Below, in pieces: positions 49,260 to 58,504 of a stretch of DNA of 64,000 nucleotides (its first letter is position 1; each line of letters starts with the position of its first letter). The notes beneath the pieces are model-generated. The model worked only from the letters and a program-made list of their open reading frames with translations. It was not told where the DNA came from and made no database searches. Made by a program: the position numbers and the translations under genes. The stretch covers positions 296,752 through 360,751 of the forward strand of contig NZ_JACLAW010000003.1 of the NCBI RefSeq assembly GCF_014230315.1, given 5' to 3'. This stretch comes from Novosphingobium flavum. GTDB taxonomy: Bacteria > Pseudomonadota > Alphaproteobacteria > Sphingomonadales > Sphingomonadaceae.

Positions 49260-50442
49260 GGCCATCTTCCCGCCCCTGCTGCCCCCGGCCGACTGGACGG
49301 CGCGCGAGGATCTCGTCGCGCTGATGGCGGCACTGGGCGGCGAAAACGCGCGTTACGTGGGCGGCGCCGTGCGCGACACCCTGCTTGGCATCCCCGTCAA
49401 GGACGTGGACGTGGCGACCGTGCTGCGCCCTGAGCAAGTGATCGAGCGGCTGGCCGCAGCCGGGCTACGCACCGTGCCGACCGGCATCGAGCATGGCACG
49501 GTGACCGCGATCCTCCCCTACGGCCCGGTCGAGATCACCACCCTGCGCCATGACGTTTCGACCGACGGGCGCCGCGCCACCGTGGCCTTTGCCGAGGACT
49601 GGCGCGAGGATGCGGCACGGCGCGATTTCACGATCAACGCCCTCTATGCCCAGCCCGGCACTGGCGCGATCAGCGACTATTTCGGCGGGCTGGACGATCT
49701 GGCCGCGCGGCGGGTCCGCTTCATCGGCGATGCCCGCCAGCGCATCCGCGAGGATCACTTGCGGATCCTGCGCTATTTCCGGTTTCAGGCGAGGTTTGGC
49801 TCACAACCCGCTGATCCTGAAGCAGAAGAATCCTGTTCAGAGCTGGCGGCAACGCTCAAGGGCCTTTCGCGCGAGCGGATCGGGATGGAGATGATCAACC
49901 TGCTCGGCCTCGCCGATCCGGCGCCGACCGTGGCGCGGATGGCGGAACTGGGCGTGCTCGCCGTGGTCCTGCCCGAGGCCGATCCGGCGGCGCTGGCGCG
50001 GCTGGTGACTACCGAACAGGCCCAGGGCATCGAGCCCGACGCGGTGCGGCGCCTCGCCGCGCTGCTCCCGGCCGATCCGGCGCTGGCCGAGCAGGTGGCG
50101 AGCCGGTTTCGCCTGTCCGGCGCGCAGAAGAAGCGGCTGGCCGTGGCGGCCGCGCGGGATGGCGCGGCGGGCGATGCGCGGCCGCTGGCCTATCGGCTGG
50201 GGCGCGAAGGCGCGCTTGACCGCCTGCTGATCGAAGGGGCGGACATTGCCCCGCTGCGCGATTGGGACTTGCCGGTGCTTCCGCTCAAGGGCGGAGACAT
50301 CGTGGCGCGCGGGATCGGCGCCGGGCCGGAAGTGGCGCGGGTGCTGCGCGCGGTCGAGACGCGGTGGATCGCCGAGGGCTTTCCGGACGCCGAGCGGGTT
50401 CAGGCCCTGCTCGGCGAGGTCCTCTCCGGTCAGGCCGGGTAA
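49252..50442 (+). CDS. CCA tRNA nucleotidyltransferase/poly(A) polymerase-family protein
   Basis: A 396-residue class II nucleotidyltransferase. The catalytic head shows YVGGAVRDTLLG and the metal-binding pair VKDVDVAT; RRDFTINALYA and RIREDHLRILRYFRFQARFG follow. Bacterial members add or repair the CCA end of tRNAs. A short patch (about 49790-49850) is less GC-rich than its neighbours, within the frame and without interruption. Coupled to the Nudix gene. Confidence 0.94.
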   Translation: MTEAIFPPLLPPADWTAREDLVALMAALGGENARYVGGAVRDTLLGIPVKDVDVATVLRPEQVIERLAAAGLRTVPTGIEHGTVTAILPYGPVEITTLRHDVSTDGRRATVAFAEDWREDAARRDFTINALYAQPGTGAISDYFGGLDDLAARRVRFIGDARQRIREDHLRILRYFRFQARFGSQPADPEAEESCSELAATLKGLSRERIGMEMINLLGLADPAPTVARMAELGVLAVVLPEADPAALARLVTTEQAQGIEPDAVRRLAALLPADPALAEQVASRFRLSGAQKKRLAVAAARDGAAGDARPLAYRLGREGALDRLLIEGADIAPLRDWDLPVLPLKGGDIVARGIGAGPEVARVLRAVETRWIAEGFPDAERVQALLGEVLSGQAG

Positions 50443-50451
50443 AGGCGCGCC

Positions 50452-51135
50452 ATGCCACAGGCGTCAACGACGATGGACCTGGCGCCCCTGCCCCAATACC
50501 TGATGAGCCAGCCGCTGCTGGCGCTGGCTCTTGCCGCCATGCTGGTGATCCTGCTGGGCGGCGCGCTGCGCCACCTTTCGCCGCGCTTCGGCAATTTCGT
50601 GCGTGCGCTGGGCAATATCGGCCTGCTCGCCGCGCTGGTGCTGACCGTGCTGCAAGTCGCGCGGGTCAACCAGGGGCTGGACCTGTCGCTGCCCGGCCTC
50701 GGCATGCCGGTGCAGGAGGTGAGCGGGACCGAGACCCGCGTGCCGATGGACGAGGATGGCCATTTCTGGATTCGCGCGCGGGTCAACGGCGTGCCCCACC
50801 GCTTCCTCGTCGATACCGGGGCGACCCTGACCGCGATCGATCCGGGCCTTGCCGCCGAGGCCGGGGCCGTGGTCCAGTCCATGCGCCAGCCGGTGCTGCT
50901 GCGCACGGCCAACGGCACCGTTCCAGCCCAGCTCGCCACGCTGCACGAGGTGCGGATCGGCAACGTGCTGGCGCGCGACCTCGATGCGGTGATCGCGCCG
51001 GGGATGGAGGGGACCAGCGTGCTCGGCATGAACTTCCTCTCGCGCCTCGCCTCGTGGCGGGTCGAGGGACAGACCCTGATCCTCGTGCCCCACCATCCGC
51101 AGGAGGCGGGCGATCGGGCCAGTAATCCCGCATAG
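50452..51135 (+). CDS. Membrane-anchored retropepsin-like aspartic protease
   Basis: A 227-residue protein with two N-terminal membrane helices (about 20-37 and 53-70) and a clan AA protease domain. The active Asp is Asp121 in FLVDTGATLTAID, and SVLGMNFLSRL closes the fold. This is the TIGR02281-type family, found in one copy in many alphaproteobacteria, where a dimer forms the active site. It follows the CCA gene by 9 bases. Confidence 0.85.
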   Translation: MPQASTTMDLAPLPQYLMSQPLLALALAAMLVILLGGALRHLSPRFGNFVRALGNIGLLAALVLTVLQVARVNQGLDLSLPGLGMPVQEVSGTETRVPMDEDGHFWIRARVNGVPHRFLVDTGATLTAIDPGLAAEAGAVVQSMRQPVLLRTANGTVPAQLATLHEVRIGNVLARDLDAVIAPGMEGTSVLGMNFLSRLASWRVEGQTLILVPHHPQEAGDRASNPA

Positions 51136-51245
51136 GCCACGGCCCACCCCGGCCCGGCGCCCCTTTCGCCGCCCGCTTCATCCTGGCTTCATCTTTCCGG
51201 CGCCCCACTGAGCCCAGAGGCGGATCCCCCGCCGGGAGCAGATGC

Positions 51246-51785
51246 ATGAATTTCAAGCACATTCTGGTTGCCCTCAGCTTCGCCGCGGCGGGTCCGGCGC
51301 TGGCCCAGACGGCCCAGGTGGCAGTAACCGCAGGTGCCACCGTCTATGGTCCGCAAGGCGACGTGGTCGGCACGGTCGAAAAGATTTCGGGCGCCAGCGC
51401 CATCGTCAACACCGGCAAGCACAGCGCCGCGCTTCCCACCAGCGCCTTCGGCAAGAACGACAAGGGCCTGCTCGTCTCGATGAGCAAGGACCAGCTCGAC
51501 GCCGCCGTGGAAGCCGCCGAAGCAAAGGCTTCCGGCGCGCTCGATACGGCGCTGGTGGCGGGCGCCGCCGTCCACTCCTCCGATGGCCAGCCGATGGGTT
51601 CGGTCAAGGCGATCAGCGCTGACGGCGTGGTCACCATCGCGCGCGAGGGCGGCGAATTCTCGCTCAGGAAGGATGCCTTCACCACCGATGCCAACGGCGT
51701 GGCCCTGCGCAACACCAAGGCCGCAATCGACGAGGCCGTGGCCAAGCAGGCCCCGGCGGCAGCATCGGCTCCGGCAGCGCTATAA
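51246..51785 (+). CDS. Exported protein with two PRC-barrel-like repeats
   Basis: A 179-residue protein with a signal peptide (MNFKHILVALSFAAAGPALAQ). Two similar segments follow: GATVYGPQGDVVGTVEKISG...AALPTSAFGKNDKG (about 30-73) and GAAVHSSDGQPMGSVKAISA...SLRKDAFTTDANG (about 105-150). Each has the strand-turn pattern of a PRC barrel. The last 20 residues are Ala-rich. GGGAGCAGATGC precedes the ATG. Function unknown; probably periplasmic. Confidence 0.72.
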   Translation: MNFKHILVALSFAAAGPALAQTAQVAVTAGATVYGPQGDVVGTVEKISGASAIVNTGKHSAALPTSAFGKNDKGLLVSMSKDQLDAAVEAAEAKASGALDTALVAGAAVHSSDGQPMGSVKAISADGVVTIAREGGEFSLRKDAFTTDANGVALRNTKAAIDEAVAKQAPAAASAPAAL

Positions 51786-51790
51786 GGCTT

Positions 51791-51866
51791 CCGGCGCCGG
51801 GGTATGGAAGTCGAGGCGTCGCGCACGCCCCGGCGCCGGGAGACTCGCCTAGGGTCCTGACCCTAG
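51791..51866. terminator. Two strong palindromes at a convergent gene end
   Basis: CCGGCGCCGGGG (51791-51802) and CCCCGGCGCCGG (51828-51839) form a perfect 12-bp stem. CTAGGGTC (51849-51856) and GACCCTAG (51859-51866) form a perfect 8-bp stem that contains the parC stop codon. They lie between the stop at 51785 and the end of parC. There are no clear U-tracts, so they may act as bidirectional 3' end structures. Confidence 0.55.
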
Positions 51867-54151
51867 AACTTGTTGTCGCGCGGGAACCCGTTGGGCGGCA
51901 TCCGCCCGGCGGCCCCGCGCGCCACCTTCCACAGCCGCATGTCGGCCTCGGTGCGGGTGCGGCCGGTTTCGCCGCCCATCTTCCAGCTCAGCCCTTCTTC
52001 CAGCTTGAGCGTGATCGCATCGGCCATGCCGCCGTCGCGGTAGCGCTGGAGGGTAACCCCCTGCCCCTTGGCGAGAACGGGCATTTCCTCGAGGCTGAAC
52101 AGGACGAGCTTGCGATTGTCCCCGACCACGGCGACGTGATCGTGCTCGGCCGGGATTTCCCGCACCACCGCAAGTTTCACGCCGGGCTTGGTGCTCATCA
52201 CGCCCCGGCCCTTGCGGGTTTCGGCCAGCAGTTCGTCCGCCTCGGCCACGAAGCCGCGCCCGATGTTGGAGGCGAGCAGGAGCTGGGCCTTGGCGCGATA
52301 GGTGACGAGCGCCACGATCTGCGCGTCGGCGTCAATGTCGACCATGGTGCGGATCGGCTCGCCAAACCCGCGCGCGGAAGGCAGCTTGTCGGCCCCCAGC
52401 GTGTAGAAGCGGCCATTGTCGCAGGCGATCAGCAGCTTGTCGGTGGTCTGGGCGTGAAGCGCGTAGGCCGGGCCGTCGCCCTCCTTGTACTTGTACTCGC
52501 GGTCCAGCGGATCGTGGCCCGAGGCGCCGCGAATCCAGCCCTTGGCCGAGAGGATCACCGTGACCGGGGCCTTCTCGATCATCGCGTCCATGCTGAATTC
52601 GCGCGTCGGCGCGGCTTCGGCGATGGTGGTGCGGCGGCGGCCGAGTTCGGTATCGGGGCCATATTCCTTGCGCAGGGCGGCCAGATCGCGCTTCAGCCGG
52701 GTGCGCTGGCGGGCCGGGCTTTCAAGCAGCTTGTTCAGCTCGTCCTGCTCGGCCAGCAGCTCCTCGCGCTCCTTGCGCAGCTCCATCTCTTCCAGCTTGC
52801 GCAAGGACCGCAGGCGCATGTTGAGGATGGCCTCGGACTGGCGGTCGGTCAGCTCGAACTCGGCCATCATCACCGGCTTGGGCTCGTCCTCGGTGCGGAT
52901 GATCTCGATGATCCGGTCGAGGTTGAGGTAGGCGATGATGTAGCCCGAAACCAGTTCGAGCCGGGCGGCGATCTTTTCCAGCCGGTGGCGGCTGCGGCGG
53001 ATCAGGATGTCGATCTGCGAGATCACCCATTCCTGAAGCAGCAGCTTGAGCCCGAGAACACCCGGAGTCCTGTGTGAATCCAGTACGTTGAGGTTGATAC
53101 CGAACCGACTTTCGAGGTCAGTCAGCTTGAACAGCGATTCCTTCAGCAACTCGGGATCGACGTTGCGGCTCTTGGGAATGAGGACGATGCGGATCTGCTC
53201 GTCGCTCTCGTCGCGGATATCCTCGAGGATCGGCAGCTTCTTGTCGGCGATGGCCTGGGCCACCTGCTCGATCAGCTTGCCCTTCTGGAGCATGTAGGGA
53301 ATCTCGGAAATGACCAGCTGCCACTGGCCCCCGCCGAGCTTCTCGATCCCGGTTTCTTCCCAGTTCCCGGCCTCGTCGCGCCCGGTGGAGAAGCGGCCGC
53401 GCACCCGCAGGGTGCCCTTGCCGGTCTCGTAAGCGTGGGAAACGGCGGCCGGACTATCGACCACCACGCCGCCGGTGGGGAAATCGGGCCCCTGGAACAG
53501 CTCCATTAACTGGGCATGTTCGGCGTGGGGATTGTCGATCAGCAGCAGCGTGGCATCGACGATCTCGGCCACGTTGTGGCTGGGAATGTTGGTTGCCATG
53601 CCCACGGCGATGCCGCTGGCGCCATTGGCGAGGAGATTGGGGAACAGGCCGGGGAAGATCTCGGGCTCTTCCTCCTCGCCGTTGTAGGTCGGCTGAAAGT
53701 CGACCGTGCCCTCGTCCAGCCCGGCCATCAGGCGGATCGCGGTCTTGGTCAGGCGGGCTTCGGTGTACCGGTAGGCGGCGGCGTTATCGCCGTCGATATT
53801 GCCGAAATTGCCCTGCCCTTCGACCAACGGATAGCGCAGCGAGAAATCCTGCGCGAGGCGGACCATCGCATCGTAGACCGAGGCGTCGCCATGCGGGTGA
53901 TACTTGCCGATCACGTCGCCGACGACGCGGGCCGATTTCTTGAAGGCGCCGGTAGGATCGAGCTTCAACTGACGCATGGCCCAGAGCAGACGGCGGTGAA
54001 CCGGCTTCAGGCCATCCCTGAGGTCTGGCAACGAACGCGCTGTAATCGTTGAAAGAGCATAGACCAGGTAGCGTTCGGACAGGGCCGAATCGAACGGGGC
54101 ATCGACGATGGCGTCGAACGGATCGGGATCGGCATCGATACTGGTCGGCAT
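51863..54151 (-). CDS. parC: DNA topoisomerase IV subunit A
   Basis: Type IIA topoisomerase that separates linked daughter chromosomes together with ParE; 762 residues from ATG 54151. The catalytic tyrosine is Tyr129 in YRYTEARL. The C-terminal half is a beta-propeller without the GyrA box, which supports ParC rather than GyrA. The quinolone region reads [10 protein letters not shown], with Ala90 where many enzymes have serine. The last residues (RDNKF) lie within a palindrome. Confidence 0.93.
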   Translation of the reverse strand: MPTSIDADPDPFDAIVDAPFDSALSERYLVYALSTITARSLPDLRDGLKPVHRRLLWAMRQLKLDPTGAFKKSARVVGDVIGKYHPHGDASVYDAMVRLAQDFSLRYPLVEGQGNFGNIDGDNAAAYRYTEARLTKTAIRLMAGLDEGTVDFQPTYNGEEEEPEIFPGLFPNLLANGASGIAVGMATNIPSHNVAEIVDATLLLIDNPHAEHAQLMELFQGPDFPTGGVVVDSPAAVSHAYETGKGTLRVRGRFSTGRDEAGNWEETGIEKLGGGQWQLVISEIPYMLQKGKLIEQVAQAIADKKLPILEDIRDESDEQIRIVLIPKSRNVDPELLKESLFKLTDLESRFGINLNVLDSHRTPGVLGLKLLLQEWVISQIDILIRRSRHRLEKIAARLELVSGYIIAYLNLDRIIEIIRTEDEPKPVMMAEFELTDRQSEAILNMRLRSLRKLEEMELRKEREELLAEQDELNKLLESPARQRTRLKRDLAALRKEYGPDTELGRRRTTIAEAAPTREFSMDAMIEKAPVTVILSAKGWIRGASGHDPLDREYKYKEGDGPAYALHAQTTDKLLIACDNGRFYTLGADKLPSARGFGEPIRTMVDIDADAQIVALVTYRAKAQLLLASNIGRGFVAEADELLAETRKGRGVMSTKPGVKLAVVREIPAEHDHVAVVGDNRKLVLFSLEEMPVLAKGQGVTLQRYRDGGMADAITLKLEEGLSWKMGGETGRTRTEADMRLWKVARGAAGRMPPNGFPRDNKF

Positions 54152-54256
54152 GACATCATGCCCTAGCAAGCCGACGAGCCGAGGAAAACACCGGGAACCG
54201 GCTTGTTCCCCGGCTCATTTTGCAGCCGGGCCGATTTGCGCCCGCTGGAGACGATA

Positions 54257-54781
54257 ATGACCAAGCGCGTCCTGATCCTCGCTACCGACGGGTTCGAGCA
54301 ATCCGAACTGATCGAGCCGAGGAAGGCGCTGGAAGCGGCCGGGATCGAGACCGTCCTCGCCAGCCCCAAGGCCGGCTCGATCAAGGGCTGGAACCACACC
54401 GACTGGGGCGAGAGCGTGAAGGTCGACGCCGCGCTCGGCGAGGTTGCCGAGGAGGACTTCGACGCCCTGATGCTGCCTGGCGGACAGATGAACCCCGACA
54501 GCCTGCGCCTCAACGACGAGGTGATTGGCCTGATCGAGGATTTCGACGAGGCGGAAAAGCCGATCGCGGCGATCTGCCATGGCCCGTGGCTGCTGGTCGA
54601 GGCCGACATCGTCGATGGCCGGGCAGTGACCGGCTGGCCCTCGATCCGCACCGATCTCGAAAATGCCGGGGCCCAGGTGTTCGACGAGGAAGTGATCATC
54701 GACGGCAACCTGATCACCAGCCGCAAGCCGGATGACATTCCCGCCTTTGCCCAGGCGCTGATTTCCGCCCTGGAAGATTGA
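54257..54781 (+). CDS. DJ-1/PfpI-family protein
   Basis: A 174-residue class I glutamine amidotransferase-like protein. The nucleophile elbow AAICHGPW holds Cys107 and His108, and Glu15 (DGFEQSEL) completes the site. The sequence matches the YhbO/PfpI group, proposed as stress-related deglycases or proteases. ATG 54257 with CTGGAG upstream is better than the in-frame start at 54203. It is divergent from parC. Confidence 0.9.
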   Translation: MTKRVLILATDGFEQSELIEPRKALEAAGIETVLASPKAGSIKGWNHTDWGESVKVDAALGEVAEEDFDALMLPGGQMNPDSLRLNDEVIGLIEDFDEAEKPIAAICHGPWLLVEADIVDGRAVTGWPSIRTDLENAGAQVFDEEVIIDGNLITSRKPDDIPAFAQALISALED

Positions 54782-54808
54782 GGCAAGCCAAGCGGCCGGC
54801 GGAATGGA

Positions 54809-55141
54809 TTACCGGCGCTGCATGTCGTTGGCGACGGCGGGAATGCGCACCTCGATCCCGTCGAGCGCCTCGGTCAGCTCGATCTGGCACGACAGGCGGC
54901 TGGTACGGGTGACGTTCGCGGCAAGGTCGAGCATGTCGTCCTCGTCGTCGCTCGCGGGCTTGAGCTTGTCGAACCACTCGGCGGCCACGACCACGTGGCA
55001 GGTCGAACAGGCCATCTGCCCCTCGCAGGTGCCTTCGAGCGGCATGCCGGCCCCCTGCGCCACTTCCAGCAGGCGCTGGCCCGGCTCGGCCGCCACTTCG
55101 ACCTTTTCGCCCTTGGCGGTGATGAAGCGGACCGAGACCAT
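54809..55141 (-). CDS. Adrenodoxin-type [2Fe-2S] ferredoxin
   Basis: A 110-residue ferredoxin with cluster ligands Cys39, Cys45, Cys48 and Cys85 (CEGQMACSTC, SRLSCQ). The order C-X5-C-X2-C-X36-C is the adrenodoxin/Fdx (Isc) pattern. It may serve Fe-S assembly or a P450/hydroxylase. It is 25 bases downstream of a cysteine desulfurase gene on the same strand, which favours Fe-S assembly. No iscU, iscA or hscBA is present. Confidence 0.92.
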   Translation of the reverse strand: MVSVRFITAKGEKVEVAAEPGQRLLEVAQGAGMPLEGTCEGQMACSTCHVVVAAEWFDKLKPASDDEDDMLDLAANVTRTSRLSCQIELTEALDGIEVRIPAVANDMQRR

Positions 55142-55166
55142 CTGCAGGAAGACTCCGAAGCGAATG

Positions 55167-56240
55167 CTATTGCTGCGCGGCGGCAGCGGCAATCCGCTCA
55201 CACGCCCCGACCACTTCATCCATCCTCGAATACCGGCCGAAGCCGAGGCGGATCGATGTCCGCGCTTGCTTGTCGTTGAGCCCGAGCGCGCTGAGCACGC
55301 GGCTGGGCTTGCCCTTACCACTGGCACAGGCCGAGCCCGCCGAAAAGGCAATATCGCGCAGGTCGCTCATCAGGCGCGCCACGTCGAGCCCCTCGCGCCG
55401 CAGGTTGAGGTTGCCGCGCCAGCGCTTTTCCGCGCTGCCGTTGAGCACGAAGCCCGGCAGGGCGGCGCACGCGGCGGCAAACAGTTCGTCGGCCTGGGCG
55501 GTGTCCCGCTCGCGCCGCTCCACCATCAGCCTGGCGGCAATCCCGAAGCCAACGCAGAGCGCCGGGCTGAGCGTGCCCGAGCGCAGGCCGCCTTCCTGCC
55601 CCCCGCCGCGCATGATCGGCTTCAGGTCCACCCCGTCGCGCACCCACAGGCAGCCGATGCCCTTCGGGCCATAGATCTTGTGGGCCGTGGCCGCGATCAG
55701 GTCCGCGCCCTCGGGCGGCGCGAACTTGCCCGCGCCCTGCACCGCGTCGCACAGCATCAACGCGCCCTTTTCCTTCGCGCGCGCCGCCAGCTGGTTGATC
55801 GGCTGGACCGTTCCGATCTCGTTGTTCACGTGCATGACCGCAAGCAGGTCGAACCGGTCCGGCAGGGCGACCGCGGGATCGACCAGCCCCTCGCCATCGA
55901 CCGGAACGATGCTGAACGCATCTGCCGCATACTGGGCGGTCTCGATCACGGCGGAATGCTCGATCGCGCTGGCGGCGATCGCCTTCGCGCCGGAGCCGAC
56001 GATGGCGAGGTTGAGCGCCTCGGTCGCCCCGCTGGTGAAGATCACCCGGCCGCCGGGCGGAAACAACGCGGCAACCTGATCGCGCGCGATCTCGATCGCA
56101 GCGGCGGCGATCCGCCCCGGGCGGTGCGGGCTGTGAGGATTGGCGAAGCCCGAGCTTTCGGGGCCCGCCAGCCATGTCATCATCGCCTCGCGCGCTTCGG
56201 GGGCGAGCGGGGTCGTGGCCTGATAGTCGAGATAGATCAT
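55167..56240 (-). CDS. Cysteine desulfurase, NifS/IscS-like (copy 2)
   Basis: PLP enzyme of 357 residues releasing sulfur from cysteine. The start MIYLDYQATTPLAP, PLP lysine Lys188 in TAHKIYGPKG and active-site Cys305 in SAGSACASG are visible. AGGAG lies about 8 bases before the ATG. The ATG overlaps the stop of copy 1 by 4 bases (ATGA). It is complete, and likely supplies sulfur together with the downstream ferredoxin. Confidence 0.93.
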   Translation of the reverse strand: MIYLDYQATTPLAPEAREAMMTWLAGPESSGFANPHSPHRPGRIAAAAIEIARDQVAALFPPGGRVIFTSGATEALNLAIVGSGAKAIAASAIEHSAVIETAQYAADAFSIVPVDGEGLVDPAVALPDRFDLLAVMHVNNEIGTVQPINQLAARAKEKGALMLCDAVQGAGKFAPPEGADLIAATAHKIYGPKGIGCLWVRDGVDLKPIMRGGGQEGGLRSGTLSPALCVGFGIAARLMVERRERDTAQADELFAAACAALPGFVLNGSAEKRWRGNLNLRREGLDVARLMSDLRDIAFSAGSACASGKGKPSRVLSALGLNDKQARTSIRLGFGRYSRMDEVVGACERIAAAAAQQ

Positions 56241-57265
56241 CGCGCCATCTCCTGCCACGCGGCGATGAAGCGGTCCACCTCGGCCAGGGTCGTTTCCCGC
56301 CCGAGCGAGACACGGATCACCTCGCCCGCGCCCGCCGCGCCCATGGCCGTGAGCACGTGGCTCGGCTTGAGCGAACCGGAGGAGCAGGCACTGCCCGCCG
56401 AAATGGCGATGCCCATGGCATCGAAGCGGATCAACTGAGCATTGGCCGAGCGGCCGGGCATCCGGTAAGCGCCGATCGCGGGCAGGCGCCCTGCCCCGGC
56501 CGCGACGACCTCGCCCCCCGCCGCCGTGATCGCCCCGTCGATCCGGGCCCGCAGGCGCGCCGCTTCCGCCAGCCAGCCCGGCCCTTCGCGCAGCGCGGCA
56601 ACCATGGCGAGGGCGCCCGGCAGGTTCTCCGTGCCGCCGCGATAGCCGCGCTCCTGCCCCCCCGTCGGTTCGAGCAGGGCCCAGTCGCGCACCAGTAGGG
56701 CGCCGATGCCGATCGGGCCGCCGAACTTGTGGGCGGAAAGGGCGATGAGGTCAGCCTCCGGCAGGGCCAGCTTGCCGACGCCCTGCGCGCAGTCGGCCAG
56801 CAGCGCGCCGCCGGCGGCCCGAACCTGCGCGGCCACTTCGGCGAGCGGCTGGATCACCCCGGTCTCGCTGTTGACCTGCTGGACCGCGACAAGCCCCGCC
56901 AGCGCGGCCGAGGCCGGATCGACCCGCCCCTCCCCGCCGACCGGCAGACGCTCCGCCCGCGCGGCATGGCGCAGGACGGCATCGTGCTCGACCGCCGAGA
57001 CGGCGACGAGTGGCGCCTTGCTGCGGGTGATGGCGAGCATCAGCGCCTCACTCGCGCCCGAGGTGAAGACCACCTCGCCGCCCCAGCCGAGCAGGGCCTT
57101 CATCTCGGCCCGGGCCTGTTCCAGCGCGGCGCGGGCAGCCCGCCCCGGCCCATGCGGGCTCGATGGATTGGCCCAGAGCGCGAAGCCTTCGGCCATGGCC
57201 TCGCGCGCGGCGGGCAGCAGCGGCGTGGTGGCGGCGTGATCGAGATAGAGCGGGTCTGGCAGCAT
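56237..57265 (-). CDS. Cysteine desulfurase, NifS/IscS-like (copy 1)
   Basis: PLP enzyme of 342 residues, paralog of the downstream gene. Lys180 in SAHKFGGPIG binds PLP and Cys294 in SAGSACSSG is the active cysteine, so both copies look catalytically competent. They differ widely outside the motifs (AATTPLLPAAREAMAEG against QATTPLAPEAREAMMTW). ATG 57265 is near the usual family start; ATG 57304 would add 13 residues. It is divergent from an alpha/beta hydrolase. Confidence 0.92.
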   Translation of the reverse strand: MLPDPLYLDHAATTPLLPAAREAMAEGFALWANPSSPHGPGRAARAALEQARAEMKALLGWGGEVVFTSGASEALMLAITRSKAPLVAVSAVEHDAVLRHAARAERLPVGGEGRVDPASAALAGLVAVQQVNSETGVIQPLAEVAAQVRAAGGALLADCAQGVGKLALPEADLIALSAHKFGGPIGIGALLVRDWALLEPTGGQERGYRGGTENLPGALAMVAALREGPGWLAEAARLRARIDGAITAAGGEVVAAGAGRLPAIGAYRMPGRSANAQLIRFDAMGIAISAGSACSSGSLKPSHVLTAMGAAGAGEVIRVSLGRETTLAEVDRFIAAWQEMAR

Positions 57266-57427
57266 CGGCGGCGACTTGGGTTCCGGGCGGATTTTCGTAA
57301 TCATTGCTTTCGGGTGCGCGGTTTCTATATAGCGCACATCTCCCGATCACAGCCCCTCCCGGCCCGGCAGCGGAATTCACCGGCAGCCGCAGGAGGAGCA
57401 GACCTCTAGAGCAGGTAAAGCGCAGAC

Positions 57428-58084
57428 ATGCCAGCCGTCATCTTCCCCGGTCCCGAAGGTCGTCTCGAAGGGCGTTTCCAGCCCGCCACCCGCCCCCGCG
57501 CGCCCGTGGCCATGATCCTGCATCCCCACCCCCAGGCGGGCGGGACGATGAACGATCGCATCACGATGAACCTGTACAAGACCTTCGTGGCGCGCGGCTT
57601 TGCCACGCTGCGCTTCAACTTCCGCGGCGTGGGCCGCAGCCAGGGCTCGTTCGACAACGGGATCGGCGAACTGTCCGATGCCGCCGCCGCGCTCGACTGG
57701 GTGCAGTCGATCCACCCCGAAGCGACCACGACCTGGATCGCGGGCTATTCGTTCGGCGCGCTGATCGGCATGCAGTTGCTGATGCGCCGCCCGGAAATCC
57801 GCGGCTTCATCTCGGTCGCGCCCCCGGCCAACATGTACGATTTCAGCTTCCTCGCCCCCTGCCCCTCCTCGGGCATCATCGTCCAAGGCGCCGGCGATAC
57901 CGTGGTCACGCCGAACTCGGTGCAGAAGCTGGTCGACAAACTGCGCACCCAGAAGCACATCACGATCCATCACGACGAGATCCCGCGCGCCAATCACTTC
58001 TTCGAGAACGAACTCGACGACATGATGCTCTCGGTCGACAAGTATCTCGACTTCCGCCTCAGCCCGGATTGTCCGATCCGCTGA
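57428..58084 (+). CDS. Alpha/beta hydrolase
   Basis: A 218-residue hydrolase of the small YqiA/DLH-like class. The triad is Ser108 in AGYSFGAL, Asp157 in VQGAGDTVV and His190 in ANHFFEN. LHPHPQAGGTMNDRI near the N-terminus and FNFRGVGRSQGSFDNGIGE are typical of this widespread alphaproteobacterial family, often annotated as an alpha/beta superfamily hydrolase. Substrate unknown. Confidence 0.9.
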   Translation: MPAVIFPGPEGRLEGRFQPATRPRAPVAMILHPHPQAGGTMNDRITMNLYKTFVARGFATLRFNFRGVGRSQGSFDNGIGELSDAAAALDWVQSIHPEATTTWIAGYSFGALIGMQLLMRRPEIRGFISVAPPANMYDFSFLAPCPSSGIIVQGAGDTVVTPNSVQKLVDKLRTQKHITIHHDEIPRANHFFENELDDMMLSVDKYLDFRLSPDCPIR

Positions 58085-58133
58085 TACGGCCGATTCCGCG
58101 ACCGGAATCAAAGTATTTGAGAACAAGGGTTCA

Positions 58134-58155
58134 TGCAGGGGTTAACACCCCTGCA
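58134..58155. other. 8-bp perfect inverted repeat
   Basis: TGCAGGGG and CCCCTGCA flank TTAACA, 50 bases after the hydrolase stop in a convergent gap. A second, weaker hairpin (GGGGTC/GACCCC) lies at 58231-58252. No U-tract follows. They may form 3' end structures. Confidence 0.45.
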
Positions 58156-58282
58156 CCCCATGACGTCTTCCGGCGCTAAGTCCGCGCGTGGGGGTGCCTC
58201 GCGCATTGCCCTGTCGCCGGGAGACATTTCGGGGTCCGGGGCCCTTGACCCCGGATTCGACTGCCTCAACTTTTCCGAAAGA

Positions 58283-58483
58283 TCAGCGCGGCTCCTGCCC
58301 CGCCAGCGTCGCGCCATTGTTCGTCGGGATCACCCAGATCGCGACATTGGCGGCAAGGATCACCGCGAGGAGCAGCATCAACAGCACCTGCTTGCGTGCG
58401 CCGCCGCGCTTGTGCAGCGCCCATGCTCCGGCCGGGAGCGCGAAGATCATGAGGACGGCGAGGGACAGGGCAATGTCTTGCAT
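58283..58483 (-). CDS. Small membrane protein
   Basis: A 66-residue ORF with two hydrophobic helices (about 3-22 and 33-52) separated by a basic loop (HKRGGARKQ). The positive loop and the clean ATG support coding. It lies 21 bases downstream of the YidB-like gene, probably in one unit. No function recognised. Confidence 0.65.
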   Translation of the reverse strand: MQDIALSLAVLMIFALPAGAWALHKRGGARKQVLLMLLLAVILAANVAIWVIPTNNGATLAGQEPR

Positions 58484-58504
58484 CGCCCCGCCCTAGCGCC
58501 GGAT

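Noticed and set aside
49790..49850. Less GC-rich patch in the CCA enzyme gene
   Set aside because: The frame is intact and the protein normal; probably local variation rather than transfer or insertion.
54804..56438. 544-residue open frame opposite the ferredoxin and desulfurases
   Set aside because: Covers three certain genes on the other strand.
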